From: Burkholderiales bacterium
GTDB taxonomy: Bacteria > Pseudomonadota > Gammaproteobacteria > Burkholderiales > Burkholderiaceae_E
Direction of reading: 5' to 3'
NCBI GenBank assembly: GCA_027487815.1
Contig: JAIYCW010000020.1
Location: forward strand, 1-64,000
DNA: 64,000 nt
Under the pieces are notes generated by a model, which had not been told where the DNA came from, made no database searches, and was given only the letters and a program-made list of their open reading frames with translations. The position numbers and the translations under genes are program-made. Positions 1-9,680 of this stretch are shown one piece after another. The stretch's first letter is position 1; each line of letters starts with the position of its first letter.

Positions 1-210
1 CAGGCCGCGCGGATGGGGTTCTCAGCCTACGCAGTCACCGGCAATCAAGACGATCCATTGGCCAATGCGATTACGCAGCTGATTGATCATGTGGCTGAGC
101 AGGATCGGCGGATTGAAGATCTGCAGCGCGCACTACGCGATATTGGCGCAGATGCAGGCGAGCCTTGTGAGGCGCTCGATGCTCCGGGCCTGACAAGAAT
201 GGTGCAATAG
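1..210 (+). CDS. cysE: Serine O-acetyltransferase, C-terminal end only (partial)
   Basis: The reading frame is open from base 1 and ends at 210, so only the last 69 residues are present. They contain FSAYAVTGNQDDPLANAI followed by an acidic/basic helix (LIDHVAEQDRRIEDLQ). This resembles the variable tail after the left-handed beta-helix of betaproteobacterial CysE, which makes O-acetylserine for cysteine synthesis. The catalytic hexapeptide domain lies outside the window, so the call rests on this tail and on its neighbours lpxH, a cyclophilin and cysS, an order I recall from Bordetella-like genomes. The gene converges on lpxH. A different protein with a similar C-terminal helix cannot be excluded. 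Confidence 0.6.
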   Translation, partial: QAARMGFSAYAVTGNQDDPLANAITQLIDHVAEQDRRIEDLQRALRDIGADAGEPCEALDAPGLTRMVQ

Positions 211-253
211 GCTTGTCTTGCGCAGTGACAGACGCAGTAACAGGCGCAGGTAT

Positions 254-1036
254 TCAGGCTGCTTGCGCCCAGTGGCCTACCCTGCGCACCCCCTGATTGC
301 TCACTCGCAAGAATCCGCCACGGGGAGACTCACCCGCTTTCCAATCGGGCAGCACCCAACGCTCGATGGTCTCGTGCCTGTGCGTCGCAGGGCGATGGGT
401 ATGCCCGTGGATCAGCAAGGTTAGATGATGATCGTTCATAGTCCGCGCCAAGTCGTTGATGCAGGCTGCATTGACATCCATGATCTGCGCATCCAGCCCA
501 GACTTGTGGCGCTCGCTCAGCTCGCGTTTGGATCGTGCAAATTCGCGCCGCTCAGCTAAAGGGCGGGCCAGAAAATCGGCCTGCCACTCAGGGGTTCGTG
601 CTTGCTTGCGGATGGTTTGATATTCAAGATCATCGGTACAAAACGCATCGCCGTGAGCCAGAAGCACGGTTTGGTTGGCGATCTGAGTCACACACGGGTC
701 GGGCAGTAAAACAGCGCCTGCTGCCTCACAAAACTGGGGGCCGATCAAAAAGTCGCGATTGCCATGCATGATCGCGCATAGCCCCCCGGCCTCCACATGC
801 CGGCGCATGATCTGAGCAAGCGACAGCGAAGCCGCACTTGGGTCATCATCGCCGACCCAAACTTCAAACAGGTCACCCAGAAGCACCAGCAGATCGCCAG
901 GTTTCAAATGCCTTTGCAGTTGCTCAATAAACCACTGGGTTGTCGCGGGATCGGCATCATCCAGATGCATATCCGATGCCAACAAAGCGCTGTCGACTGG
1001 CCGTGCCCATGGGATGCGCGGCCAATCACTCACCAT
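254..1036 (-). CDS. lpxH: UDP-2,3-diacylglucosamine diphosphatase LpxH
   Basis: A cytoplasmic, membrane-associated metallophosphoesterase of lipid A synthesis that hydrolyses UDP-2,3-diacylglucosamine to lipid X and UMP. The 260 residues show the full calcineurin-like motif set: SDMHL with D22 and H24, GDLFEVWVGDD (54-64), GNRDF (91-95), a central AHGD and a C-terminal GHTHRP. Length is slightly above the usual 240 or so. It is the last gene of a leftward run (TPR protein, cyclophilin, lpxH), starting only 5 bases after the cyclophilin stop, so it is probably cotranscribed. The start ATG at 1036 gives an N-terminus of about 20 residues before the first metal motif, which is plausible. Confidence 0.95.
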   Translation of the reverse strand: MVSDWPRIPWARPVDSALLASDMHLDDADPATTQWFIEQLQRHLKPGDLLVLLGDLFEVWVGDDDPSAASLSLAQIMRRHVEAGGLCAIMHGNRDFLIGPQFCEAAGAVLLPDPCVTQIANQTVLLAHGDAFCTDDLEYQTIRKQARTPEWQADFLARPLAERREFARSKRELSERHKSGLDAQIMDVNAACINDLARTMNDHHLTLLIHGHTHRPATHRHETIERWVLPDWKAGESPRGGFLRVSNQGVRRVGHWAQAA

Positions 1037-1041
1037 CGTGC

Positions 1042-1686
1042 TTACTTCTTTGCCGGGAGCAATGTGACGGAGTCAATCATCACGGGTTCCACCGGCACAT
1101 CGCGCATTGGGCCGAGGGACATGGTGCGCGCGCCGCGGATCGCCTCAACAGTTTTCATGCCATCCACAACCTTGCCAAACACGGCATAACCATGGCCATC
1201 CGGAGCCGGGAAGTTCAGGCTGGCGTTATCCACCGTATTCACAAAAAACTGCGATGTCGCAGAGTCCGGTTGGCCGGTGCGCGCCATGGCGACCCATCCC
1301 GTGTCATTGCGCAATCCGTTGCGGGATTCGAGCGGGATAGGCGCGCGAGTATCTTTGCGCCCAACGCCGCCTTGATAAATCTCGCGGGTGTGCCCGCCGC
1401 CCTGAATCATGAAGCTGCCGATGACCCGATGAAACACGGTGCCGCTGTAAAACCCGTCTTTTACATACTGCAGAAAGTTCTCGACTGTCTTGGGAGCTTT
1501 GTCCGGATAAAGCTCGATAGTGAATTCGCCCATCGAGGTTTTCACGAGGACGCGGGGATTGGTGGCGTTAGCTTCTTCCATGAACAGACTTCCAATTAAA
1601 AATAAGGAGATGACAAAGGTGCAGGTCCGTAGCAGCCAAATGCGACGGGGAGGATGAACAGGCTTGGGTGCAAGATAATCATTCAT
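1042..1686 (-). CDS. Periplasmic-type peptidyl-prolyl cis-trans isomerase (cyclophilin)
   Basis: A 214-residue cyclophilin that isomerises X-Pro bonds during folding. A hydrophobic segment (about residues 17-35, IWLLRTCTFVISLFLIG) ending near ANA is a likely signal peptide, so the enzyme should act in the periplasm like PpiA/RotA. The cyclophilin core follows: VLVKTSMGEFTIELYPDKAP, FHRVIGSFMIQGG, ARTGQPDSATSQFFVN and GYAVFGKVVDGM. The short polar N-terminal stretch before the hydrophobic segment is longer than usual, and a downstream start may be used. Related genomes often carry both a cytoplasmic and a periplasmic cyclophilin here; only one is present. It sits between the TPR gene and lpxH on the same strand. 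Confidence 0.9.
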   Translation of the reverse strand: MNDYLAPKPVHPPRRIWLLRTCTFVISLFLIGSLFMEEANATNPRVLVKTSMGEFTIELYPDKAPKTVENFLQYVKDGFYSGTVFHRVIGSFMIQGGGHTREIYQGGVGRKDTRAPIPLESRNGLRNDTGWVAMARTGQPDSATSQFFVNTVDNASLNFPAPDGHGYAVFGKVVDGMKTVEAIRGARTMSLGPMRDVPVEPVMIDSVTLLPAKK

Positions 1687-1719
1687 GAGTCAACACGCTA
1701 TCTGAGGGTTGTTAAAGGC

Positions 1720-2409
1720 TCAAGGGGTTGGGCTCAGCACCCGCTCCAGCAAGGCCCGGGACAGGCGAAGTTTTGTGGTGGCGGATTGATTGTTGCGGTC
1801 TGCAAGCTGAGCCAATTCATACGAGCGCGCCGCCATTCTCAAATACACGTCGCCCAGGTTTTCATGCCCAAGGGTGTAGGAAGGCAGAGCTCTGACTGCG
1901 TTTTCAAGGGCGGCCCGGGCACGATCAAGCTCACCGCGAGCAGCAAACAGTACTGCGACATTGTTATGCGGCTCAGGCAACTCCGGAAAGTCTTCGGTCA
2001 GTTGCACAAATACATCCAGGGCTTCCTGCGAGCGTCCCTGATCATTAAGCACAGTGGCGTAAAGAAACCGCAACTGTGGATCCCGGGGATGCATTTTTAG
2101 CCCTTGCTCAAGCTGCTGTAGCGCGAGATCGGGCTTCTTTTCAGCGAGCAAGCGGCGCGTTTGCTCGACAGCATTTTGGGCGCTGCGGGCCTCAGAAAGT
2201 ATCCGGGGTGTGGGCGCAACTGGCTGCGGTGCAACCACTCCCCCAACTACCGCTGGTGCGGGGGTTTGGGTTTGGGCATGCAAGCCGTCAAGGCAGACCA
2301 TGCTCAAGGCAAGTGCTGAAACCCAGGAACCCAGTGCCGCTCCCACCCACTTTGCGGCGCAGGCGGACGGGCTCATGAGCCGATAAACATCGCTTGATAT
2401 ACTCAACAT
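1720..2409 (-). CDS. Exported tetratricopeptide-repeat protein
   Basis: A 229-residue protein with a likely signal peptide (hydrophobic stretch about residues 22-42, cleavage near HAQ) and a proline-rich linker. About three TPR units follow: [40 protein letters not shown] and [18 protein letters not shown]. TPRs are protein-interaction scaffolds and no catalytic motif is visible, so the function is unknown. ATG at 2409 is used here; ATG at 2376 would give a more conventional signal peptide. The gene is divergent from cysS, with only 24 bases between the two starts, so the promoters must overlap the coding regions. It heads the leftward run to the cyclophilin and lpxH. Confidence 0.8.
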   Translation of the reverse strand: MLSISSDVYRLMSPSACAAKWVGAALGSWVSALALSMVCLDGLHAQTQTPAPAVVGGVVAPQPVAPTPRILSEARSAQNAVEQTRRLLAEKKPDLALQQLEQGLKMHPRDPQLRFLYATVLNDQGRSQEALDVFVQLTEDFPELPEPHNNVAVLFAARGELDRARAALENAVRALPSYTLGHENLGDVYLRMAARSYELAQLADRNNQSATTKLRLSRALLERVLSPTP

Positions 2410-2433
2410 ACGCTTATTCTACCCAGCCGGGCG

Positions 2434-3831
2434 ATGCTCCATATCTACAACACGCTCACGCGCACCAAAGAGCCCTTCACCCCACACGATCCCAGCCACG
2501 TGCGCATGTACGTCTGCGGCATCACGGTATACGACTATTGCCATGTCGGGCACGCCCGTATGTTTGTCGTATTTGATGTGGCCCAGCGCTGGCTGCGTCA
2601 GCGATTCGAGCGGGTCACCTATGTGCGCAACATCACCGATATCGATGACAAGATCATCAAGCGGGCAGTGGAGCGCAAGATCACCATCGGCAGCCTCACG
2701 GACGAATTCATTGCAGCGATGCATGAGGATGCCCGTGCGTTGGAGGTCGAGCTTCCGGATGAGGAGCCCCGGGCCACCCACTATGTGCCGCAAATGCTGG
2801 GTTTGATTGGCAAGCTGCAGGATCGGGGCCTGGCCTATCAGGCTGAGGGCGGGGATATGAACTTTGCTGTGCGCCAGTTCCCAGGGTACGGCAAATTATC
2901 GGGCAAGACGCTTGATGAGCTGCGGGCCGGCGAGCGAGTGGCACTAGCCGATGGCAAACGCGATCCGCTGGACTTCGTGTTATGGAAGTCCGCGAAAGCA
3001 GATGAGCCCGAGCAGGCCAAGTGGTCTTCGCCTTATGGTGTGGGGCGGCCGGGCTGGCATATTGAGTGCTCGGCCATGGCCACCAGTCTGCTGGGGGAGA
3101 GGATCGATCTGCATGGTGGGGGCATGGATTTGCAGTTCCCCCATCATGAGAACGAGATTGCCCAGAGCGAAGGCGCGAATCCGCATGCCGTGCCGTTTTC
3201 GCGCACCTGGATGCACAACGGGTTTGTGCGTGTGGACAATGAAAAGATGTCCAAATCATTGGGCAACTTCTTCACCATTCGTGAGGTGATTGAGCAGTTT
3301 GACCCGCAGGTGTTGCGCATGTTTATTGTGCGAGCGCATTACCGCAGCCCCTTGAACTACTCCGATACCCACTTGGAAGATGCCCGCGTGGCCTTGCTGA
3401 GGCTATACACCGCGCTCAACGCAGGCACGCAAGCCACCGACTTCGATGGTGCTGACTTTGAGAAGCGCTTTTCTGAGGCCATGGATGATGATTTCAACAC
3501 GCCGATAGCGCTGGCCGTACTGTTTGATCTGGCCACTGAAATCAATCGTAGTCATAGCCTGCAGGCCGCGGGCTTGCTCAGGCGTCTTGCAGCCACACTC
3601 GGCCTGTTGCAACACGATGCGGCTGAAGCGGTCAAAACTGGCCTGATTGGCAAAGGGCGTGTGCCCCAAGGCGGTGATGACGCTTCAGCTATCGATGCGT
3701 TGGTCGAGGAACGCAAGCTCGCCAAAGCTTCCAAGGATTTCGCTAAAGCCGACCTGATCCGCAAGGAGCTATTGGCCCAGGGGATCGTGCTTGAAGACAG
3801 TGCGCAGGGCACCACATGGCGACGCCAGTAG
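2434..3831 (+). CDS. cysS: Cysteinyl-tRNA synthetase
   Basis: A class I aminoacyl-tRNA synthetase that charges tRNA-Cys in the cytoplasm. The 465 residues match the usual length. Visible signatures are the HIGH-type HVGH at 37-40, the KMSKS loop at 271-275, and the zinc site that selects cysteine: C28, C212, H237 and E241, equivalent to the four ligands known in E. coli. A helical anticodon-binding C-terminus follows. It begins a rightward run cysS-alkA-accA-tilS; the next gene starts 16 bases before its stop, which suggests translational coupling. Confidence 0.98.
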   Translation: MLHIYNTLTRTKEPFTPHDPSHVRMYVCGITVYDYCHVGHARMFVVFDVAQRWLRQRFERVTYVRNITDIDDKIIKRAVERKITIGSLTDEFIAAMHEDARALEVELPDEEPRATHYVPQMLGLIGKLQDRGLAYQAEGGDMNFAVRQFPGYGKLSGKTLDELRAGERVALADGKRDPLDFVLWKSAKADEPEQAKWSSPYGVGRPGWHIECSAMATSLLGERIDLHGGGMDLQFPHHENEIAQSEGANPHAVPFSRTWMHNGFVRVDNEKMSKSLGNFFTIREVIEQFDPQVLRMFIVRAHYRSPLNYSDTHLEDARVALLRLYTALNAGTQATDFDGADFEKRFSEAMDDDFNTPIALAVLFDLATEINRSHSLQAAGLLRRLAATLGLLQHDAAEAVKTGLIGKGRVPQGGDDASAIDALVEERKLAKASKDFAKADLIRKELLAQGIVLEDSAQGTTWRRQ

Positions 3832-4454
3832 TCGCCGGCAGGTTGCCCGAATGGTGGTTGCAAGCGCAGCAGGAACTGAGTGCAGCCGATCCGGTGATGA
3901 AGCGTTTGATCCTCGCACATGACGGTTGTCTGGAATCGCGTGGTGATGCTTTCATGACTTTGGCACGTTCCATTGTTGGGCAGCAAATTTCAGTCAAGGC
4001 CGCACAATCGGTGTGGTTAAAGTTCGCCAAAGCGGCGGGCAATGTGGAGCCTGATCGGGTCAAACGCATGCGCATCACCACCTTGCGCAACGCGGGATTG
4101 TCCGAGCGCAAGGCCGAATACATTCGTGATCTGGCCTCACACTTCGTCAACGGCAGTGTCAAGCCGGAGCATTGGGATTCGATGGATGACGAGAGCGTTA
4201 TTGATGAGCTTGTTGAGGTGCGCGGCATTGGCCGCTGGACAGCCGAAATGTTTTTGATGTTCAATCTGCTCCGCCCGAATGTATTGCCTCTTGATGACTT
4301 GGGTCTGCTCAAGGCAATCGGCGTACACTACGGCACCGGAGAAAAAGTCGCCCGGGCGCAAGCCCAGGAGATTGCCCAGCAATGGCAGCCGTGGTGCAGT
4401 GCGGCCACCTGGTATTGCTGGCGCAGCCTGGACCCTCTGCCAGTGGAGTATTAA
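3816..4454 (+). CDS. DNA-3-methyladenine glycosylase (HhH-GPD, AlkA-like, short form)
   Basis: A base-excision repair glycosylase removing alkylated purines. The 212 residues contain the helix-hairpin-helix [12 protein letters not shown] (135-146) and then PLDDLG, in which D161 aligns with the catalytic aspartate of AlkA. The N-terminal TBP-like domain of the 282-residue E. coli enzyme is absent; short forms like this are common in Burkholderiales. There is no Fe-S cluster motif of the Nth type. The start overlaps the end of cysS by 16 bases, and its stop codon TAA shares a base with the accA start (TAATG), so it is embedded in an operon. Confidence 0.92.
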   Translation: MATPVVAGRLPEWWLQAQQELSAADPVMKRLILAHDGCLESRGDAFMTLARSIVGQQISVKAAQSVWLKFAKAAGNVEPDRVKRMRITTLRNAGLSERKAEYIRDLASHFVNGSVKPEHWDSMDDESVIDELVEVRGIGRWTAEMFLMFNLLRPNVLPLDDLGLLKAIGVHYGTGEKVARAQAQEIAQQWQPWCSAATWYCWRSLDPLPVEY

Positions 4455-5419
4455 TGAAGTCGAGCTTTCTGGAATTCGAACAGCCCGTTGCTGAACTTGA
4501 AGAGCGCATCGAATCCCTGCGCTTTGTGCAAGACGACTCAGCGGTGGATATTGCCGAAGAAATTGATCGGCTGCGCAGTAAATCCCAATCCTTGCTCAAG
4601 GAAACCTACGGCAAGCTGAGCCCGTGGCAAACCGCTCAGGTAGCCCGGCATCCCCAGCGGCCGTACACCCTGGATTACCTGAAGTTGTTATTCACCGATT
4701 TCCATGAGATGCATGGTGATCGGCATTTCGCTGATGACCCTGCCATTGTGGGTGGGCTGGCCCGTTTTAATGGTCAGGCCTGCATGGTGATTGGCCATCA
4801 AAAGGGGCGCGACACCAAAGAGCGCGGGTATCGTAATTTCGGTATGCCCCGCCCGGAGGGATATCGCAAAGCTTTGCGCATGATGCACACTGCCGATAAA
4901 TTTGGCCTGCCGATCTTCACCTTTGTAGATACCCCTGGCGCTTATCCTGGCATTGATGCCGAGGAGCGCGGCCAGTCGGAAGCGATTGGAAGAAACCTGT
5001 TTGAGATGGCGCGTTTGCGTGTGCCTGTGATTACCACTGTGATCGGTGAGGGCGGATCAGGCGGCGCACTGGCTATTGCAGTAAGCGACATCACGCTGAT
5101 GCTTCAATACTCCATTTATTCGGTGATTTCCCCAGAGGGCTGCGCGGCCATTCTTTGGAAAACCGGCGACAAGGCCCCTGAAGCTGCGGAGGCTTTGGGC
5201 GTGACTGCGCATCGTCTCAAGGCGCTTGGATTGATCGACCGGATTGTCAATGAGCCAGTTGGTGGAGCGCATCGCGATCATGCCCAGATGGCCAGCATGC
5301 TCAAGCGTGCTTTGGGTGATGCTTTCAGGCAGCTGCAGGATGTCAAGCCCGCCGAGCTTTTGAAGACGCGTCATGAGCGGCTTGCAGCCTACGGCAAATT
5401 CAAAGAAATCACTGGCTAA
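4454..5419 (+). CDS. accA: Acetyl-CoA carboxylase carboxyltransferase subunit alpha
   Basis: Alpha subunit of the carboxyltransferase half of acetyl-CoA carboxylase, which makes malonyl-CoA for fatty acid synthesis and pairs with AccD encoded elsewhere. The 321 residues carry AccA hallmarks: the N-terminal [15 protein letters not shown] coiled region, [49 protein letters not shown], and the oxyanion-hole glycines in [12 protein letters not shown] chose the ATG at 4454, which overlaps the preceding stop by one base. An in-frame start 24 codons upstream would add residues unlike the family. Confidence 0.97.
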   Translation: MKSSFLEFEQPVAELEERIESLRFVQDDSAVDIAEEIDRLRSKSQSLLKETYGKLSPWQTAQVARHPQRPYTLDYLKLLFTDFHEMHGDRHFADDPAIVGGLARFNGQACMVIGHQKGRDTKERGYRNFGMPRPEGYRKALRMMHTADKFGLPIFTFVDTPGAYPGIDAEERGQSEAIGRNLFEMARLRVPVITTVIGEGGSGGALAIAVSDITLMLQYSIYSVISPEGCAAILWKTGDKAPEAAEALGVTAHRLKALGLIDRIVNEPVGGAHRDHAQMASMLKRALGDAFRQLQDVKPAELLKTRHERLAAYGKFKEITG

Positions 5420-6806
5420 ATCCAAGCGCTCCCTTGATCCTGATTCCCAGGAGCCTTCGTTAGCTCAGGGATTGATCAAGGGCGCGGTGCAGGCCGCATG
5501 GTCGCGGGCCGAAGCCAATCAAGCGGCAAAGCTTGCAGTCGCTCTCAGCGGTGGCCTGGACTCAATCGCTTTGGTGCATGCATGTTGTCAGGCGTTCGCG
5601 GGCCAGGTGGTGGCCCTTCATGTCAATCATCACTTGCAAAAGGCGAGCACAAGCTTTGAAGCATTTTGCGTTTCCTGGTGCACGGCCCACGGGGTGCCAC
5701 TGACCGTCCTGCACCTTGAAGCGGCACGATCAAAAGGCGAGAGCATTGAGGCTTTTGCCCGTCGTGAGCGGTATCACCTGCTTGAGCAAGCCGCGTTTGC
5801 TGCCGGATGTACCACGCTTTTCACCGCGCATCATCAAGATGATCAAGTTGAAACTTTGTTACTCGCGCTCGCTCGTGGAGCTGATATCGGCGGCATAAGC
5901 AGCATTGCACCGAGCCGGATGCAGGGGCAAGTGCGCTTGATTCGGCCTCTGCTTGGCCTGCGGCGTAGCGTGCTGAAAACCTATGCCAAAGAGCAGGGGT
6001 TGCAATGGATTGAAGATCCGACTAACACCGATCAGACCTTCAAACGTAATGCCTTGCGTAGCGAGGTATTGCCCGCCCTCGAGAGGATCTTGCCGCGATT
6101 CGTTGAGCAGGCGGCGCGCTCAGTGACCCGACTTCAGGCTCGTGCTCAAGCGGCCAAAGTGCCGTCTATGGGTGAAGCCGCCAATAAAAACAGCTTGAAG
6201 GGAAGCTTGAGCCGCACCCAACTGCTCGCAGCATCAACCGAAACGCAGGCGATCATGATTCGGCAATGGCTTGCCGCGCATGGCCTTGCCATGCCAAGCC
6301 AATCCAAGATGCTGGAAATCACCAAGCAACTTACCGCAGACGGTGCATACGGCTTCGTACCTCATCAAGGCCATGTGATCCGTCGCTATCGCGATGCCAT
6401 TGAATTGGTCCGCGAAAGTCAGTCCTCGGGTGTTGAATGCCAGCATAAGTTGTTTGACATGCAAAGCCTTCAGGCAGGGGTGCGCTGGCCGCTTGGAAAT
6501 GCGCAGACGCTGGTTATTCAAGCCCCTGGGTCAATCGGATCGGAGCTCGCTCTTGAGATTGCTCAGATCAGGCTGCGCGAGCGGTGGCGCCCCGTACAAG
6601 CCAGGTACTCGCGCCAGATCAGGCTTTGGTGTCAGGCCGGCGGGATTGGGGCTGATGTTCGCAGCACGATGTGGGGGCTTCGGGTGTTGGGGGCCATGCC
6701 AGGCTCTGATGGCCTCGCGCCTTGGCTCTTTGTTTCCGGGCTTGGGCTAAGTGCTCAGGCGGCTGATGCTGGCTGGAAGATTGCTCTGGAAGGCAGTGAT
6801 TTATAA
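5373..6806 (+). CDS. tilS: tRNA(Ile)-lysidine synthetase
   Basis: TilS modifies C34 of tRNA-Ile(CAU) with lysine, using ATP, so that it reads AUA. The P-loop SGGLDS is at 59-64 and is followed by [38 protein letters not shown] and the tRNA-contacting [19 protein letters not shown] TilS-type C-terminal domain ([18 protein letters not shown]) closes the 477 residues, slightly longer than in E. coli. The ATG at 5373 overlaps accA by 47 bases and gives a lysine-rich lead of about 40 residues. A TTG at 5472 would avoid the overlap, so the true start is uncertain. Confidence 0.93.
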   Translation: MSGLQPTANSKKSLAKSKRSLDPDSQEPSLAQGLIKGAVQAAWSRAEANQAAKLAVALSGGLDSIALVHACCQAFAGQVVALHVNHHLQKASTSFEAFCVSWCTAHGVPLTVLHLEAARSKGESIEAFARRERYHLLEQAAFAAGCTTLFTAHHQDDQVETLLLALARGADIGGISSIAPSRMQGQVRLIRPLLGLRRSVLKTYAKEQGLQWIEDPTNTDQTFKRNALRSEVLPALERILPRFVEQAARSVTRLQARAQAAKVPSMGEAANKNSLKGSLSRTQLLAASTETQAIMIRQWLAAHGLAMPSQSKMLEITKQLTADGAYGFVPHQGHVIRRYRDAIELVRESQSSGVECQHKLFDMQSLQAGVRWPLGNAQTLVIQAPGSIGSELALEIAQIRLRERWRPVQARYSRQIRLWCQAGGIGADVRSTMWGLRVLGAMPGSDGLAPWLFVSGLGLSAQAADAGWKIALEGSDL

Positions 6807-6807
6807 T
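6781..6807 (+). promoter_or_regulatory. Possible lysC promoter with consensus -10
   Basis: A perfect TATAAT lies at 6802-6807, across the tilS stop codon. A weak -35-like TTGCTC at 6781-6786 has a short 15-base spacer. Transcription from here would start near 6814 and leave a leader of about 30 bases before lysC. The poor -35 and spacing keep this tentative. Confidence 0.4.
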
Positions 6808-6845
6808 AGCGGGTTGTCCTGCGTTATTGTCAAAGTCAATTCAAG

Positions 6846-8096
6846 ATGGCACTGATCGTTCATAAATATGGCGGTACTTCGATGGGCTCGGTGGAGCGCA
6901 TCAAAAACGTTGCCCAGCGGGTAGCGAAATGGCATGCGGCTGGCCACTATATGGTGGTGGTGCCTTCAGCCATGTCGGGAGAGACCAACCGCTTGCTCGG
7001 GCTTGCCAAGGAGCTGAGCCCCCAGCCCGATCCACGCGAGCTCGATGCTATTGCGGCAACTGGTGAGCAGGTATCGGTCGGTTTGCTGGCAATCGCATTA
7101 AAGGCCATCGGGGTTGACGCGGTGAGTTATGGTGGCTGGCAGGTGCCGATTCACACAGACAATGCTTATACAAAAGCTCGTATTACGTCGATTGAAGATG
7201 CGCGGGTTCGCGCTGATCTCGCCAAGCGCAAGGTGGTGATCATTACCGGGTTTCAGGGCATCGACCCCGAGGGCAACGTAACCACCCTTGGTCGCGGCGG
7301 ATCGGACACTTCGGCAGTAGCGGTTGCCGCAGCGCTTAAGGCCGAAGAGTGCTTGATCTACACCGATGTGGATGGGGTTTACACCACTGATCCCCGGGTT
7401 GTTCCGGAGGCCCGTCGGCTTGAGAAAGTTACATTTGAAGAGATGCTTGAAATGGCCTCGCTCGGATCCAAGGTGTTGCAGATCCGCTCGGTGGAGTTCG
7501 CAGGCAAATATAAGGTCAAGACGCGAGTATTGTCGAGCTTGACGCCCCCTGATATCGATCTGGCCATCGAAGCCAACTCCGGCACGCTGGTCACTTTTGA
7601 GGAAGATGAAACGATGGAACAGGCCGTAATCTCCGGGATTGCGTTTAATCGCGACGAAGCCAAGCTCACCATGCTCAAGGTGCCGGATCGCCCGGGCATT
7701 GCATATTCAATTCTTGGCCCGGTGGCCCAGGCGAACATCGATGTGGACATGATCATTCAGAATGCTTCCACTGATGGCACGACTGATTTTTCCTTCACCG
7801 TGCATCGCAATGAATATCAGCGGGCCATGGAAGTGCTGAATGCTGCCAAGGATCAGATGAAGGCCGCTCAGGTGTTGGGCGACCCGAAGATCGCCAAGGT
7901 CTCGGTGGTTGGCATTGGGATGCGCTCGCATGTTGGTATCGCGAGCTTGATGTTCCGCACCTTGTCGGAGGAAGGTATCAACATTCAGATGATCAGCACC
8001 TCGGAGATCAAGATTTCGGTTGTTATTGAGGACAAATACATGGAACTCGCAGTAAGGGCGCTGCATAAAGCCTTTGGGCTGGATCAAGCAGCGTGA
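6846..8096 (+). CDS. lysC: Aspartate kinase
   Basis: Phosphorylates aspartate in the first step towards lysine, threonine, methionine and diaminopimelate. The 416 residues have the amino acid kinase domain (KYGGTS at 7-12, [38 protein letters not shown]) and two C-terminal ACT domains ([17 protein letters not shown] and [20 protein letters not shown], the latter ending near [11 protein letters not shown]). This is the monofunctional class subject to lysine/threonine feedback in relatives. An internal ATG at the start of the ACT region ([11 protein letters not shown]) resembles the separate beta subunit made by some bacteria, but no strong ribosome binding site decides this. Its TGA overlaps the GTG of the next gene. 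Confidence 0.97.
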   Translation: MALIVHKYGGTSMGSVERIKNVAQRVAKWHAAGHYMVVVPSAMSGETNRLLGLAKELSPQPDPRELDAIAATGEQVSVGLLAIALKAIGVDAVSYGGWQVPIHTDNAYTKARITSIEDARVRADLAKRKVVIITGFQGIDPEGNVTTLGRGGSDTSAVAVAAALKAEECLIYTDVDGVYTTDPRVVPEARRLEKVTFEEMLEMASLGSKVLQIRSVEFAGKYKVKTRVLSSLTPPDIDLAIEANSGTLVTFEEDETMEQAVISGIAFNRDEAKLTMLKVPDRPGIAYSILGPVAQANIDVDMIIQNASTDGTTDFSFTVHRNEYQRAMEVLNAAKDQMKAAQVLGDPKIAKVSVVGIGMRSHVGIASLMFRTLSEEGINIQMISTSEIKISVVIEDKYMELAVRALHKAFGLDQAA

Positions 8097-8332
8097 AACT
8101 GATCGGGCGCCAGGCCCTGGCTCGCCTTTGCGGCGTTGTGTTGATTGCAGCGGTGCTTATGCCGATGCAAGGATGTGCAGTTGTTGCAGTGGCCGATGCT
8201 GCTGTAACTGTGGTCGCAACGGGTGTCAAGGTGGGCGCCAAGGTTGTTGGCGCGGCTGTGGATTTGGCGATCCCGGACAAGGATGACGAGAAAAAGGATG
8301 CCAAAGAGTCCAAGGATGCCAAAAAAGACTGA
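8093..8332 (+). CDS. Small predicted lipoprotein
   Basis: A 79-residue protein starting at GTG, coupled to lysC through a GTGA overlap. A signal sequence ends in a lipobox-like MQGC with the acylated cysteine at C28. A valine/alanine-rich segment (29-60) and a highly charged lysine/aspartate tail (DKDDEKKDAKESKDAKKD) follow. The features predict a lipid-anchored envelope protein; no enzymatic motif is visible and I cannot assign a function. Short lipoproteins with this VVAVADA pattern are common hypothetical proteins in Betaproteobacteria. The overlap with lysC may only reflect compact organisation. Confidence 0.72.
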   Translation: MKLIGRQALARLCGVVLIAAVLMPMQGCAVVAVADAAVTVVATGVKVGAKVVGAAVDLAIPDKDDEKKDAKESKDAKKD

Positions 8333-8352
8333 CTATCGGTCTGTTTTTTGAT

Positions 8353-8381
8353 TTAGCAAGCCGACGTTTCGCGGTTACAAT
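8353..8381 (+). promoter_or_regulatory. Predicted promoter of tRNA-Ser
   Basis: TTAGCA (8353-8358) and TACAAT (8376-8381) are separated by 17 bases, a good sigma-70 arrangement. The predicted start is near 8388, just ahead of the mature tRNA 5' end at 8395. Confidence 0.55.
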
Positions 8382-8394
8382 GCTGGCGGCTTCA

Positions 8395-8487
8395 GGAGAC
8401 GTGACCGAGAGGCCGAAGGTGCTCCCCTGCTAAGGGAGTATGCGGTGAAGAGCTGCATCGAGGGTTCGAATCCCTCCGTCTCCGCCA
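8395..8487 (+). tRNA. tRNA-Ser (anticodon GCU)
   Basis: A 93-nt class II tRNA. The acceptor stem GGAGACG (8395-8401) pairs with CGTCTCC (8477-8483), followed by discriminator G and an encoded CCA (8485-8487). The anticodon arm is CTCCC / GGGAG around a CTGCTAA loop, with GCT at 8429-8431, reading AGC/AGU. The long variable arm and the GGTTCGAATCC T-arm are present. It stands alone after the lipoprotein gene; no T-rich terminator hairpin is obvious downstream. Confidence 0.97.
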
Positions 8488-8538
8488 CTGTGGCTAATCT
8501 GGATTTGCAGGCTCTACCGCATTGCTAGCAGTCAGACC

Positions 8539-9237
8539 CTAGCTTGGGTTAGCCATCACCACCGGCCCGCCTTTTTTAATCCCCTCCTGGTACGCGACGC
8601 GGGCGTTAATCCGCTCTTTGTAGGCGACCAAATGCGGATAGTCTTTGGCATTGGCGGTGCGCACCAAAGCGGCTTCAATCGCAAAGCTCATTTGGAAGTC
8701 CGCCATACTCAGGTGCTCGCCAGCAAACCAGGTGTGTTGTTCCAGATGCTTGTCCATGAAGGGCAGGGCGGCTTGCAGGTTCGGCTCAATCACCCTTGCG
8801 ATCACATTGCCGCAAATCGCCTTGGCGATAGGCTTGACGATAAAGGGCATCGGCTGAGTCGGGATTAGGCTGAAAATCAGCTTCATCACCAGCCAATTCA
8901 TCAATGAGCCCTCGGCGTAGTGCATCCAGAAGCGGCTTTGACGATGCTCCGCAGTGCCAGGCGCAGGAATCAAATGTTTGAGGTCAGGGTTGTTGGTTTG
9001 AGTACCATAGACCTCGCATAAGTATTCAATGATCGCACCCGATTCGGCAACTACCTGGTCGCCGTCAGTAATCACCGGCGATTTGCCCAAAGGATGAATC
9101 GCTTTGAGCGCGGCCGGCGCCAGTCTGGTTTTACTATCTCGCGCATAGCGTTTGAGCTCGTAGGGCACGCCCAGCTCCTCAAGGAGCCACAAGATGCGTT
9201 GCGAACGAGAGGTTTCGAGATGATGCAGTGTCAACAT
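8539..9237 (-). CDS. Glutathione S-transferase family protein
   Basis: A 232-residue cytosolic GST-fold protein, usually conjugating or reducing substrates with glutathione. The thioredoxin-like N-domain starts LTLHHLETSRSQRILWLLEE, with S10 in the position of the catalytic serine. KSPVITDGDQVVAESGAIIEYL is the glutathione-binding beta3-beta4/alpha3 segment. The helical C-domain includes FAGEHLSMADFQMSFAIE with the N-capping box. I chose the ATG at 9237; the frame stays open far upstream, but that extension lacks family features. Substrate unknown. It is divergent from the small membrane protein at 9394. Confidence 0.9.
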   Translation of the reverse strand: MLTLHHLETSRSQRILWLLEELGVPYELKRYARDSKTRLAPAALKAIHPLGKSPVITDGDQVVAESGAIIEYLCEVYGTQTNNPDLKHLIPAPGTAEHRQSRFWMHYAEGSLMNWLVMKLIFSLIPTQPMPFIVKPIAKAICGNVIARVIEPNLQAALPFMDKHLEQHTWFAGEHLSMADFQMSFAIEAALVRTANAKDYPHLVAYKERINARVAYQEGIKKGGPVVMANPS

Positions 9238-9393
9238 GAAGTGTTCCGGGGGAATAGGGAGTATGGAATGGACTACGGACAATCGAGAATCGGGCATAAC
9301 AGGTGATAATCGAGCCATGCCATACCAAGTGATGTTATCCCAAGCCTTTATCCGGATGTTGTGCGCGCCTAGAACAGAAAAGCGCATGGGCGC

Positions 9394-9663
9394 ATGACCG
9401 GCTTCAGTTTTGGAGTGGGGCTGCTCGACTTTATTCTCGGCTTTATGGTCGTCGAGTGTGTGGTGCTGGCGCTGCTGTTTCGTGCGGGGCACATTGCCAT
9501 AAGCCCATTGCGCTGCCTGCGCACGATTTTGCCGGGCTTCCTGCTGGTGCTTGGATTCAGGCTGACCCACACGGGGGACATCGCATGGCTTGCTGTGCTT
9601 TGTTTGGCCGGAGCCGGGCTAGCCCACGGGTGGGATTTATCGCGACAGTTTCGGGCGCGCTAA
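9394..9663 (+). CDS. Small hydrophobic membrane protein, uncharacterised
   Basis: An 89-residue protein with three likely membrane segments (about 8-30, 40-55 and 61-80), including LLDFILGFMVVECVVLALLF and WLAVLCLAGAGLAHGW, and a short basic tail. I recognise no named family. The gene is divergent from the GST, with 156 bases between starts, and converges on the PLP dehydratase 17 bases later. A clean hydrophobic pattern and a snug fit between genes support it being real. No strong ribosome binding site is visible upstream of the ATG, so it remains moderate. Confidence 0.5.
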   Translation: MTGFSFGVGLLDFILGFMVVECVVLALLFRAGHIAISPLRCLRTILPGFLLVLGFRLTHTGDIAWLAVLCLAGAGLAHGWDLSRQFRAR

Positions 9664-9680
9664 CAACTAACGCTCCGTGA

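Noticed and set aside
940-1599. A 219-residue plus-strand frame opposite lpxH and the cyclophilin
   Set aside because: It is antisense to two conserved enzymes and has no coherent domain.
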